A stretch of DNA of 64,000 nt from Carya illinoinensis. Its lineage: Eukaryota > Streptophyta > Magnoliopsida > Fagales > Juglandaceae. Below the pieces are notes generated by a model. It saw nothing but the letters and a program-made list of their open reading frames with translations. It made no database searches and was not told where the DNA came from. Location: assembly GCF_018687715.1 (NCBI RefSeq), contig NC_056767.1, positions 28,402,001 to 28,466,000 on the forward strand. The letters run 5' to 3'. Positions 9,243-21,469 of this stretch are shown in pieces; positions within the stretch are counted from its first letter, which is position 1; each line of letters opens with the position of its first letter. The translations under genes and the position numbers were made by a program.

Positions 9243-12200
9243 TGTGACGCCCCCAAATTCCGTTTGGGATCGGACGGACATTTGAAGCGTCGAGACATGC
9301 AACACAAGGTTACCTGCCCCCGTTCATGACATATAAGATGCAATAATCCTAACATGCATCTAACATTATGCAATATTCGCAGCGGATAATTTTTTTTTTT
9401 TTTTTTCAATACTATGCACCAAACTGAAAATATCCCAATACTTAAAACATACTTCATACATAAAAATCCATTGAATAACTAAGATCACAGCACTATTCCA
9501 AAATAGTTATGATCCAAAAGTACTGGAGATGCAACTCCATCGTACAAGTAGTAATTTAACTACTATATTAACATTAACGACGCACCGTCGTTCAGTCGAC
9601 TGTGTCTAGTTGGTCAGCTCCTGATCCTCCTTCAGGTCCTGTAACAAGATCTACCATTCGGGGGGAATGGTAGTTGGGACTACCACAGTGAGATTTGATT
9701 ACAAATCTCAGCAAGTTAACAAAAAAAACTTCCATACAGACTAATGATGCATGTATGACAGTAAAAGCATAAATGCATAATCAAATTTATAAGTAATTAA
9801 AGCATAACTTAGCGTACAACATAGCATAATTGACATAGCTTAAATTGAATCATGAACTGAACTTGACTTGACATGAACTTGATCTGAAACTTGACTTAGC
9901 ATGAACTTGCTCTGAAACTTGAATTAACATGAAAAATACATACTCCACAATTGTTGTGGCCCCATGTATTCTACGTGTAAATACATACTCCATAGTTGTT
10001 GTGGCCCCATATATTCTACACAAACTTGACTTAACATTAAAAATACATACTCCACAGTTGTTGTGGCCCCATGTATTCTATGTGTAAATACACACTCCAC
10101 AGTTGTTGTGGCCCCATGTATTCTATACATCACTATGCAGTTAAATACATACTCCACAGTTGTTGTGGCCCCATGTATTCTATACATCACTATGCAGTTA
10201 AATACATACTCCACAGTTGTTGTGGCCCCATGTATTCTACATAAACTGAATATACTCAAGATGAAACGTGACTGGAATATGAAAGGACTGAAGCCCTGAC
10301 GTAACATAACGTGACTTGAACATAATTTGAAATACATAACCAACTTGAGATAGTAACATTTTGTAACATGGCATAACATATAACAGACAACATATTTAGC
10401 ATGACATATTTGTAATGTATAGTAATACATGACAGAATATATTGTGTAACAGATAAAAATTGATGACAGAATAAATTCTGTATAATAGACAATTACATGA
10501 TAACTTGGCATGGCATGACATATATGATAACATACATACATGCACGGTAATTCTTTTACTTAGCACACATACACAGTAGACTGCTAGTAAGTTAAAAGCT
10601 AACTTACCTCGATCTCCGCGTTTCTTATAAAACTTCAAGTGCGATCACGAGGAACTGTAATTAGTGATTCTAAAAGTTAGAACTAAATCACTAATAATTT
10701 GAAATATGGAAAATACTAACTTAAAGAGTAAAATTTTTATTTTACTCTCTACATGTGGGAAAATGACCGTTTTACCCATAACTTAAGGATTTTGCATACT
10801 AACTCCAAAAGTTTCCAAAATTTACATTCCTCATGTAAATCTTGTCCTAAACTTAAATATCAACTCAGAAAAATTTAAAACAAAACACAACTATGAAGAA
10901 CACACTATGGTCGAAACATCCATAGGCCATTTCCCTTTATTTTTGTTGTAATTCCTTCCAACTTCAAAACTCATGCTTAAACCAAAATTTTGCAACAAAC
11001 ATCTTCCAATCCTAAGTTCAAAACCATACTTAAAACATCCATTTAGAAAAAGCTAATAATCAACACTAAACTTTTTTGTAAAAAGATCCAAGCACTTGAA
11101 TCACAAGTTTGACCTTAAATCAAAACATCTCCAAGAATTTCAAAAATCAAATCTTACTTCTAACATATTCATAATATCATCCTAACATCAACGATGCTTT
11201 AAATCATAAAACTAAAGTCACCAAAATCACAAAATAACATTTGGAGTTTTTGGTTTTACACTTAGTCCAAAAACATAAACTTTTCCCTCAACTAGTTTTG
11301 ATAAATCTCTTGATCTATGACTTATAAATATATGATCTTCAAACCAAACCATCACATGGTTTAAAAAGATGTCCTAAAACATATATAAGCTTCTAATTCA
11401 AGATCATATGGTTAGAAATTAACCAAAACATAAATTTAGCCAAGAATATCCACACTTTGACTTATTTGAATATCTCTTTGCATAAAATTTCATATCTTTG
11501 AAACTAACATCAAATATCTTCAAAATAATAATATAACATGTATATAAGATGTTTAGGATCCTCCAATAAAATTATCAAAGTCATTAGAATAGGTTTAGAC
11601 CACCAAAGAGTTAAACTTTCTCAAAACAGAAACTGTTTTTCTTCTTCCAGTTTCTAAGTTTCTAAATCTAAGAACATCTTTCATCAAAACCTTTAATCAT
11701 GCAAAAATCCTCAACCAATAGTCACATATACATGTTAACAATACTCCATAAAAATTTCGGACCAATATCTATCCATTAGCTTGGTCAAAAACTCCAAACT
11801 ATAACATATTCTCCAGTTTATTTCCCAGAATGACCTTTTTATAGTTTACACAATATTTGACTGACCAAATGATCTTCAAATGGGGAAAATATGATATCCA
11901 TGTAAACTAGACTAAAAAAGGAACAACTTATATGAAGGAGACTTTATGATAAAACACTTACAACAGCTTCGAAATGGGCATGCAAAAGATCTCCTAAAAT
12001 CTGTCCGAGAGAGAGTGTTTGATAATCTTTTATTAGAAGGAGTAATTGAAGATAAGTTCATGGGTGCTGGCTGGACACATTTATGGACGAGATAAGGGAG
12101 GTGATAAGGCTGGAGTTGAGAGTTAAGTGTGGTTTTCTCCTACCCAAAATATCTATAAAAGATTATCTCATAATATTCTATCCAATAATATCTACAAAAA

Positions 12201-12824
12201 TCAACTTAAGATATTTTTACCCAATAATATTCACGAAATTAGCTTAAAATATTTTCTAAATGTGGAGTAGACTTGGAAGAGTAAGGTGGTTAAAATCTTT
12301 CCATGTGTATTTTAAATCTATGTTCTTAAGATATTTTCCAAATGTGTATTTTGCTTAGGTGTCATGATCTCACACCTTGATTTCCTTCACAATTCCATCT
12401 AATGGTTTCTCTTTGTGCTAAGTATCTAATACTATTCATTATGTGTGGTTAAGATCTTGCCAAGTATCCAAATAAAATTTCGCTAACGTAATTTGGACAT
12501 TTCACACTGTGACTTTGAAAACACTGGGTTTAGTACGTTTACCGAGATTACTATTCACTCCAAAAATAAACGTAATAAACTTAGTACTGAAAAATCCTAA
12601 ATATTCAATTAAGAATAGTGGTGTAGACTATAATATATTCTGACACTTCTAACTATCTCAAATAATTAAAATCGCATTTCTGGCACCATAGTGAGTGATA
12701 ACACTAACTATGTTGACAGGCTAAAACCTATGCGATTAGTCAATTCGTGTAAACTTACGGAATTTTCACGACGTTCTTAAGGTCAAAAGAAATTCCACAA
12801 TTGAATTTCTAGCGGGCTGTTACA
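9243..12824. mobile_element. Probable solo LTR or non-autonomous LTR-type element, about 3.58 kb
   Basis: The element begins TGTGACGCCCCC and ends GGGCTGTTACA, so the ends are TG...CA and form an imperfect inverted repeat. It is flanked by an exact 5 bp duplication, GAAGT (9238-9242 and 12825-12829), as left by LTR retroelement integration. No gag, protease, integrase, reverse transcriptase or second LTR was found inside, and the open frames are short or repeat-derived. A solo LTR from unequal recombination is the simplest reading. An unusually long non-coding element with short terminal inverted repeats is the alternative. It contains the palindrome array at 9935-10236, followed by A-rich sequence with many CAAAA/ACATC words. 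Confidence 0.72.
9935..10236. repeat. Six interspersed copies of a 36 bp nested palindrome
   Basis: Copies start at 9935, 9980, 10042, 10087, 10144 and 10201. Each has an outer inverted pair AATACAT...ATGTATT and an inner pair CCACA...TGTGG around a five-base loop, so a copy can fold into a two-tier hairpin. Start-to-start spacings are 45, 62, 45, 57 and 57. The last two spacers are the same 21 bp sequence beginning CTATACATCAC. Substitutions are few: CCACAATTG in copy 1, CCATAG and ATATATT in copy 2, AATACACACT in copy 4. This array creates the long minus-strand open frame over 9924-10541. Confidence 0.92.
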
Positions 12825-12829
12825 GAAGT

Positions 12830-14235
12830 TATTTGGTCTCATGTAAGGAGCAATAAATATTCTCATGACACAATAGATTGGAGGTTGGAGGGATATGAAT
12901 GGAGGAGGATATTGTTGTGTAGAGAAACGAATTTGAAAAGGAAAACAAAAAGGGTCTGGGGCAGGGGTATTGGGTCATATTCCAAACTAATGTTTTGAAT
13001 ATCGTATCAGCCGATAGGATGAAATTTACTGTGTTGAAACAGTAACCAGCCATTTTGATGCATTTTGATAAATCCCAACTGATTGTGGTACTTTTGTAAA
13101 TAATGTAAAAATTTTGGTTTTTTTGTAATTTTTATTCAAATTTTCATATTTGACGATTCTTATATGTGTTTTAGCTTTTTAAGACTTGCATTTATATTTT
13201 TTTAAAATATAATTTATATATATAATTAATTTATCTATATATAGACAATTTTGAAATAGTATCAGTATCAAAATATTTCATTTTTTAATATCTTAACTAA
13301 AACGGTCCGATATTTAAAACTTTACACCAAACACAAGTGAGGTATGCTCAGCTTAAAGTTGGTGTAATTTTCGAACTTTTCCCTTATCTACTACATCTTC
13401 AATTTACTCTTATCTTACTACATTATGCGACATTATTATAAAAAACAAGAATAGACAGTTGATGGACAATATCTCACATCAATAAATTGGAATGAAATGA
13501 GAGGTATAGTATATAACAATCCAAAAAATAAAGTTATTCTGTTCACATCACAGGTTCATTGAGGCCAAGAATAAAAGATGTTCTAAAAAGTCTTCTAATC
13601 ATAAGCATTATATCCTTTTTACTTTAATACAGAGATGCAGATATGAATGTGAGTTGAGTTCATGCAATGCAATGATTTTCTTTTCTACAATGACAGTAGA
13701 TTGTTATCTGCTCCGTGAATCATGATTAATGGCCTCCGTTGAGGTAACTTCCGCGCAGCAATCGAGTTATCATCTGTCAAAAGTCGTCTTTAGCTGCATA
13801 TATAGCTGCATGAGCTCCCCCTGTAGCAGTGCTTTTGCACCAAATGTTGACATTTGAAACAAAACCCTGTTTGGTAAACGAGAAAAAAGCCATCGCTATG
13901 ATGGAGGAATGTTATGTTATAACGAAAATGTCCGGGAAGATATTTGGCTGATTAAACCAAAAAACAATCAAAGAGGATTATAAAATTTAAAAAGAAATAA
14001 ACAGAAATGGAGGAAATGTAATTTTTACAACTAAAAATATAATAATATAGAGACATGAATGAAATATTTCTCATTCAAAAAATTTCAAGAGACTTACTTG
14101 GCCTTAATTTGTATTTAATATTAGAAAAATTCTATTTGTAAGTAGGTGACGTACCTAATAAAAGATTTATATATTGAATCTTATAATTTAAATGATATAA
14201 ATGATGTGCTCTGCACACTGGACTAAAAAAAGAAC
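12830..14235. other. Intergenic stretch without recognised gene
   Basis: T-rich sequence right of the LTR element. I see no supported exon and no element with clear ends. Confidence 0.4.
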
Positions 14236-14353
14236 TTGAATCTCGGTTTGAATGTTAAGAATATTTTAGATTATGTGTGAATAGTATTAAAATAGTTTGT
14301 AAATAATAATAAAATAATTTAAAAATAGTTTAATTTCTAAACATAATCTTAAT
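14236..14353. repeat. Short diverged copy of the 4449 hairpin family
   Basis: It begins TTGAATGTTAAGAATATTTT and ends TTTCTAAACATAATCTTAAT, with GTGAATAGTATT and AATAGTTTG words in between. The ends are inverted copies of each other. Confidence 0.55.
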
Positions 14354-14361
14354 ATTACCGA

Positions 14362-14530
14362 GAGTCATGCTACATATAGTCATAAAGTGTACAAATATCG
14401 CACAATCGTTTTAAAAAGAGTGGGGTTCATGATTAAAAAATTAGTTTTTTTTTTTATAAATTTCGTATTAATTTTTTTTTTAAAAAACTGCACGGTATTT
14501 ACACAATTTATAATTATAAATATCATTTCG
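14362..14530. repeat. Miniature hairpin element, same family as 5385
   Basis: ATGCTACATATAGTCATAAA at the left, an AATTAG/ATTAAAAAATTAG core with TTTTAAAAAGAGTGGGGTTC, and TGCACGGTATTTACACAATT toward the right. The order of words matches 54752-54905 almost feature by feature. Confidence 0.65.
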
Positions 14531-14582
14531 CTATTACTATCAGATCACGTGATTAAGTTTGTAATATGTCTTGAAAAAATTT

Positions 14583-14745
14583 AGTTACAAACATAATTGT
14601 ATACTAATATGTGCATCAATTTATTATGATTAGTTAAAAAATAGATTTTATTAAAAAAAATACTAATTTAAATTTTAAATATAAAAAAATTAATATTAAT
14701 ATATAGATTAATGTGTGACTTGATTTATACGTAGGAAAACTCATG
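14583..14745. repeat. Miniature element (ATTATACTTGTAACTA family, minus orientation)
   Basis: TAGTTACAAACATAATTGTA at the left and TATAGATTAATGTGTGACTT at the right match, as reverse complement, the elements at 40805-40975 and 43293-43465. The shared core is AAAATAGATTTTATTAAAAA. Confidence 0.6.
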
Positions 14746-15256
14746 TCCGGGCAGTAGTAGCAAGAGCTCACAGGAATTACCAACACCCGCCCATACTTCA
14801 TATTCTCTCGCCTCCAAGTTGTGCCGGCAAGAGATACCGTTCGTGACAAGTAAACATCGGATCGGTCGCCACGTGTCGTTCCGACAAACGCCGCCGTCAT
14901 TTGAACAGACTGGGCCCCACGTTAATATCCTTTGAATTCATACGTGTCTGCCAGCGTATGCCCACGCAACCTCATCCGGAATGATGAAACTAGCCTTCAT
15001 TTTCTCGCGATATATTGATCATTTTCCCTCAAACTATGAGGCTGTTTTGGTAATTGAATTACGACCAGTTCAAAACAACACGTGCTCGCCGTCACTCTCT
15101 GGCACCGTTAAAAAATCACGCCAAGTCTTAGGGTTTACAGAATCTCCAAGCTTTTATTTCGGGTTTCGTTGTAAATTACTAAATTTTGTTAGTTTCTCGG
15201 GAATTTGATTCTCTTTTTCCTCTGGATTCTGTTTCGGTTCGTTAAGGGGAATTTGG

Positions 15257-17843
15257 ATGGTGCAGTCGACGAAATCCGTGAATCTCAGGCCAGAGTCTGA
15301 GACGACACCGCCGACGACGGCGTCGTGTCCAGACAAGCCGCCGGTGAAGTTGGAGATCGAGGACTCGTTGGAAGAAGAGCACGGGCCACTCACTAAGCGT
15401 TCGAAGCATTCTCAGGCTTTTCAAGAGGTACAGAATGAATTTTGGTTTGTTTGGTTCCAAAGAACACAGGGGAAACAGTTGGGAATTGTGAAACTTTATG
15501 TACATAATTATAATATGCCTGAGAAAAACAGGAAATTATATCAAAATGAGTATGATCTCCAGTTGTTTTGATCATCTGACAAATTTAAATCTTAATTCGG
15601 AACTGGATCAAAAAATATCTCCATGTTTGATTCTCAGCTTCCTGGGAAACCAAATGGTGGCTTTGGGTTTGGTGATTTGGGTGTTTTTTATCTTGCTATA
15701 AGAAAGCTTCGTTCCAGTGATTTGTGTTACTTTTATATATGATTATTGATAGGATTTCTAATTCCCTGTGTTTTTTACCATTCTCAAACATAACTTTCTG
15801 AGAGCACATGGTCAGGTAGATTCTTAGATCATATCATCGTAAGTTTGATCCCCGGGAGATTGTGGGAAAGCGATTAGAACTGTCTGTATTCATTAAATAT
15901 CTTATGGTTATTCCTAATGGAATGGGGTGTTTATGGATGAGTTGATATTGGTTAACGTTTGATCAGATTTATGTTTGCATCCAGCCAAATTGGGCATTTG
16001 TATATGAGTTGATATTAGTGAAAATATTTTTTTTAGTGTTTATTTGGGTTTCTTGTGGCGAGGAAAAAATAGCATTCTTTTGGATTTGGTTTTACTAAGA
16101 TTTGTTGCTCGTGACGACTTTAATGGATTTGTTGCAATAAAGACTCAAAGCCATTTCCAATATTTTCTGTTGTAATTGGATTTTGAGAGCAGGTACTAAT
16201 AGTACGGATTGATGCATTTCGGTTAAAAAACCAGAAGTAGCAAAGCCTTGGGTAAAAATAACACTTGGCGCAGTTATTGTGCTTAAAGGGTTTATATATA
16301 TATATTTTTTAATATGGAACCATATGAATAATGGACAAACTCCATGATAGAAAAATTAATGATTTGTATAAATCACTTAAAGGTAAATGCCTTGAATAAA
16401 TCCAATGACTTAGTTGGGGATTGCTAATTTATCATGATGCTTGTGAGGAGCTCAAGATCTTTTGTTTATGGACTAATGTTGGTTGATTAGATCAATACTC
16501 CATTGGGTTTTTCGTTGCCTGAAAAACTTAAAGAGCTCCTGTTGCTTTCTGTATTAATTGGGATTCTTTTATTGGTTTGTTTTACATGGTTTCCTTGTTG
16601 ACTAATCAGCAATGTAGTTATGGAAGTAATGCATTTTCTATCCCTCCTTCACAATACAACCCGCTTGATGAGCCCAGCCCGTTGGGTTTGCAGCTGAGGA
16701 AAAGCCCATCACTCTTAGATTTAATTCAGATGAAGCTTTCTCAAGGGAGTGGTTCTAGTACAGGAGCTGTGCCAAGTGAAAGTTTCAATGCAATAACGAA
16801 AAAGGAAAGTAAAGGAACTGCTGTATCAAGTAGTACTGACAAACTAAAGGCTTCAAATTTTCCGGCTTCCCTTCTGAGGATTGGGAGTTGGGAGGTATCT
16901 TCACTTCCTATTCTGTTATCTAAACAATAAATAAGGAAAAGAGAAAACCTTCTAAGATTTTGTGCTGTGCACATTCTGAGAGTTTAGAGAATCTGACTGA
17001 TTTTGTATGTAACTTTTAACATTTGCAGTATAAATCAAGATATGAAGGCGAGTTAGTAGCAAAATGTTACTTTGCTAAGCATAAGCTTGTTTGGGAAGTT
17101 CTTGAAAGTGGTTTGAAAAGTAAAATAGAAATCCAATGGTCAGATATTATGGCTCTGAAGGCCAATTGTCCTGATAATGCACCTGGTACATTAAATGTCG
17201 TGGTATGTATAGCCTTCTGATATTCTCTCTCTGTCTGTGCATGTCTGTACCTGTATTTTAAGTGGTATGAATTTCATTAAGACACCAATGAGCATACATG
17301 TATAAACGGTTCAATAAGACACTGCTGGTCTCCTGTGCAGCTAGCTAGACAGCCCCTTTTCTTCAGGGAGACCAACCCTCAGCCTAGAAAGCACACCTTA
17401 TGGCAGGCTACTGCAGATTTCACAGATGGGCAGGCTAGCATGCACAGGTAATTGTAGTTCAGGTTTCTTTTCTATTTCTCTTTACATTGGACATTAAGAC
17501 TGCCAAAAAGTGTTCTTTTGCTACTCTTGCCTAATTAAGCCTAGGCAAGTTAATTTTGTGAGGAATTGTGCTATAAAAAGGAAAAAAAAAATGAGGACTT
17601 GTGTTGTTCTTGGTGGCTTTTAGTTTGCTGGATGATATCTCAGTCTCTTTTCCCATACTTCATTTGATAAGACATGAATATTTTCCTTTTATTGTTCTCA
17701 ACTTTAATTAATCTTGTATATTTTTTTTTCCCTTTCAATCTTTTCCTCTTTGAAAATTAATCATCTCATTTTTCTTCAGCCCATTGAATAGGACATTTGC
17801 CCTTTTCTCATAACTTGGTGTGTACCTCTGAGCATTTATGTAA

Positions 17844-17926
<83 letters not shown>

Positions 17927-19834
17927 TTATGGTACCTTTAGAGCTACTCATTACTCGCTCATTGAAAAGACCCTCTTTTAAACGTGTGAGCTGCTTCATT
18001 TCATCGTTTGTGACAAGTTACCTAGATCCATTACTCTCCAGACATTCTATTTATTTTGTGAGGCTTTATTGATGGAAAAATTTTGATGTTATGGTTTTAT
18101 AGGCAACATTATCTACAATGCCCACAAGGCTCGTTAAACAAGCATTTTGAAAAGCTTATCCAGTGTGACGTGCGCCTTAACTTCTTAAGCCAACAGCCAG
18201 AGAGAGTTTTGGATTCACCATACTTTGAACCACGGCCCTCTGTTTTTGAAGACCCAGAAGAATCTAAAGATCATAGTTTTGATAAAGTGGATAGTGGTCA
18301 AGGATCCATGTCTGGTCTCCAGGATGTAGCATCACCAACTACTACACAATCTTCTTCATGGAAGATCGAACAGAAACTGGATTCTACTGGTTTGACATTG
18401 GAAAGTCGGTTACGAGAAATTCCTTCCCCCAGTTCAGGTACAAGGACAAGCTTGAGCATTGTTTCGAGCATGGTGATTGATACTTTTTTACTATTTATTG
18501 TCACATGATTTCATAAGTGCAATAGATTTTTTCCTCTGATTGCCCACACTTCAATTAATAGTTAGGAGCCTATATGCACTGAAGACTGCTTAATATTTGA
18601 CGTATTTTTAGTTTGATGTAACTTCTTCGTCATTGTTGTATTAGGCACATCAAGCATGAATGAATGATGTGCAAGCCAGATCATATTCTGTCAATTTCCA
18701 TATATACTTGGACATAACTTTGGCAATTAGGACCTGCATGCATGTTCTGAAGGCAATTTAATATCTTTATCTTATCTGATATTGGCGATTTTCTTTTCTG
18801 CATGATGCCCATCTGAACAACTGCTTCTAAATTTTTTGTTTGTGTTTTGTACATCTAATATTTATAAATATGGTATGACTTATAAAAATATTTATCTATA
18901 AATATGGTATTGAACGTTTTGTTATTAATAGAGTAAAAGAGTGCGATACTGCAAAACTTGAGCTATCAAGGCTACTTAAACTCGTGTGTTGATTGCCTGA
19001 TCATTTTAGAATGTTTCAAATTTGAGAAATGATTGCCCCACAAAGGCCTTTGGTTCTCAATTTTAATCCTTTTAATGTTTCTGGATACCTAACTCATGAC
19101 TGGCCCAAGGTCTTGGGTGCAAACATTTCTCATCTTCAAAGGGATATTTAGTATTGTTATGGACTGAGTAATGAAAAATTTTTCCGTAATTGGTTAATTG
19201 ATTGCCTCTCATGTTAGTGATGGACACTCGTGCAATTGAAGGTAATGGAAGTTCCGAGGCAGTTGATTCCACAGGTCGTCCAGGAAACCGGGACCAGATA
19301 AAACTGTCTGGGCTCCATCCGTCGATGTCAATGAGTGATTTAATGAGCCATATTGGACAATGTATCTCAGAACAGATGACTTCTGGATCTCTACCAACTG
19401 CTGATGAAGGTTCGGAACATCATGGCATACTGGCAGACATTGCTCAGTACCTGCTCAACGACAATCAGTTAACAAGCACTTCTGATGAGAAATCCCTTAT
19501 GTCAAGGGTCAATTCCCTCTGTTGCCTTCTGCAGAAGGACTCTGCTTCGGTCCAGAATTCCCAGGGTAATGGGGAAAGTTGCACCGATGGACTTGATGGT
19601 GGAACCGGCGTTGAAGTTAAGCACAAACCTGAACAAATGCATGATGCTAAATATAGAGCTGATTTGAAGGTTTATGAAGCAGACGCGAGGGATGTATCTG
19701 GCAGCAAGCAGGTACCAGCTATGTCAAGGAAAGACTCCTTTGGGGACCTGCTGCTTCAGCTCCCTAGAATTGCATCCCTCCCAAAGTTCTTGTTTAACAT
19801 TTCAGAAGATGATGGTGAGAATAAATCTAGATAG
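15257..19834 (+). CDS. ASG1/At4g30780-like nuclear-type protein of unknown mechanism
   Basis: Six exons, 15257-15427, 16610-16894, 17029-17202, 17341-17447, 18103-18437 and 19218-19834, join in frame to 562 residues. The N-terminus is acidic/basic with KRSKHSQ. Exons 3-5 hold the strongly conserved block (about residues 153-275): [51 protein letters not shown] (read in two parts), [18 protein letters not shown] and [17 protein letters not shown]. The rest is Ser/Asp/Glu-rich, ending [21 protein letters not shown] recognise the block from Arabidopsis ALTERED SEED GERMINATION 1 (At2g24100) and At4g30780, whose biochemical role I do not know. No enzyme motif is seen. TRF-like 8 shares related annotation in my memory, so the family name is less sure than the gene structure. 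Confidence 0.88.
17848..17921. repeat. (CT)n microsatellite, about 37 units
   Basis: Uninterrupted CT run in intron 4 of the ASG1-like gene, about 180 bp before the exon 5 acceptor at 18102. It generates the repetitive RERE minus-strand frames, which are not genes. Confidence 0.95.
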
Positions 19835-21469
19835 TTCTATTTAACATTCCAGAAATTTCATGAATGAAATTAAATTGCAAGAGCTCTCTCTCAGGTGTGT
19901 TTTCTTCATGTTTACTTCAAAGCCATTTAATTTCTCACTTTCCCTGCCCAATATCCCAATAGAAATTATAAATCTGAGAACATCCCTGTTAACAGATTTA
20001 AGCACTTTCTCAAGCACATTAATGGCAGATAAAAGATGAATTGACATTCTTGATTACACGTTTGATTAAAACCAACTTTCCTCCACTATTGAGTAACCGA
20101 GCCTTATATTCTAACCTGCCAATTTCTTCTTATTCTTCCAACATGCCATCTGTAAGCCCCCCACCATGGATTGGCACTCCTCGATAAGAATAGGGAAAGG
20201 AACTGCACTTCCATACTCCCACCAGTTGGACTGCATGCAAAAATCTTTATTTGAGTGTCTCCTCGACTTAGTCAATGAATATGAGTCTAATTTATCTATC
20301 CATTTTTTTATTTTATTTTTCACTTCTCTCTTGTTTCTGAATTACCAATTCAGAAGCAAGCTCGGTGGCATACAATTTTCAACTTTCAATATTGATAACG
20401 GAGACTGAAAAATAGCGGTAGATTGATGGAAGTACTTAATTACGAGCTTTTTTAATCCTCAAAAATGGGTATTACCTGAAAGGAAAATGATAGACATACA
20501 ATCATTTTTACAGTATTTTATACAACTATGTTTTAAATTATGAGTATTTTTGTAAAATTACTTATAAAAATAAAATCATTTTACATAAATACTCTCATTT
20601 TAAAATATGATAGTAAAAAAGGTCGTAAAAATGGTTACGTATGTAACATTACTCATTGCAAAAACTGAAAACTGTGACCTCGATTTCTAAAAATAAATAT
20701 CTTTGGCCCCTCCCACCATAATACAACAGATCGATAAATGTATTAAGAAAAATTGAACCAAGGTAGTTGCGATTAGACATGACATGCAAGTTGCATTCAT
20801 GATATATATAGCCATTGGAGTTTGACATAATTCTATCATTCCATTCGAATGTCCTTGGATATACTCTTGATCTGAAAGGATCAGTAGTTTAAATAATTCG
20901 ACTTTGATCATTTACATTCTTAGAAGAGGCTCGAACTAATTACCATGCATGCTCCCTAGAAGAAGACTGTCTCCACAAACTTGGGTGTGGAGATCATAAA
21001 TCAAGGAATTGCAGCTGATCGAAGCTTATTGTTGAAGTCATGCCATCCTGTCCAACAAAACCATACCAGTTAATTGCATTAGATCGTGATCAAGTTGCTC
21101 TCAGTTAGTTTTCTTTATTATGGAGGAAAGAATTATTAAAATAATGTCCAAGTTGATGATAGTATTATCATTTTTGTATATACTAACTTCTTTGATCCAT
21201 TGCAATAAAAACTAAAGAATTATAATTCGCAGACAACTAGTGATTACTTCAAACCCATAAAAGTTGCATGAACAAAACTCAGTTGTGATTGCCCATATTA
21301 GAAACTGACAAGCTGACATGTCTTTAAATGATAAGATAGATCTACTTTAGAATCTAATAGACCATATCAAGTCACATGATTTGTTTGTGGGTTTACTTTT
21401 GTGAAATCATTTTATGGCTAAAACATTTCTGATATTGGTAGGCTTAAAATCATGAATCAGCTGCTGCAT
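19835..21469. other. Intergenic stretch between the ASG1-like and F-box genes
   Basis: Convergent 3' ends of the two genes. No gene is supported. A hairpin miniature element lies at 20485-20650; the rest is unremarkable AT-rich sequence. Confidence 0.5.
20485..20650. repeat. Miniature hairpin element (AAAATGATAGACATACAAT family)
   Basis: AAAATGATAGACATACAATC at the left continues TTTTACAGTATTTTATACAA. The middle folds on itself (GAGTATTTTTGTAAAAT against ATTTTACATAAATACTC). A copy in the opposite orientation is at 43870-43995. Confidence 0.65.

Noticed and set aside
9935..10236. CRISPR-like regular repeat-spacer look
   Set aside because: Some spacers are identical and vary from 9 to 26 bp, the repeats diverge, there are no cas genes, and this is a plant nuclear retroelement.
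9924..10541. 205-codon minus-strand open frame with repeated RIHGATTTVEYVF peptides
   Set aside because: The peptide repeats are the translation of the six palindromic DNA repeats in the LTR; the rest is low-complexity YICH-type translation.
17735..17999. Minus-strand RERERE open frames
   Set aside because: Pure translation of the CT/GA microsatellite in an ASG1-like intron.
20111..20408. Short frames on both strands near 20.1-20.4 kb
   Set aside because: Composition slightly exon-like, but no recognised family and no matching splice sites.
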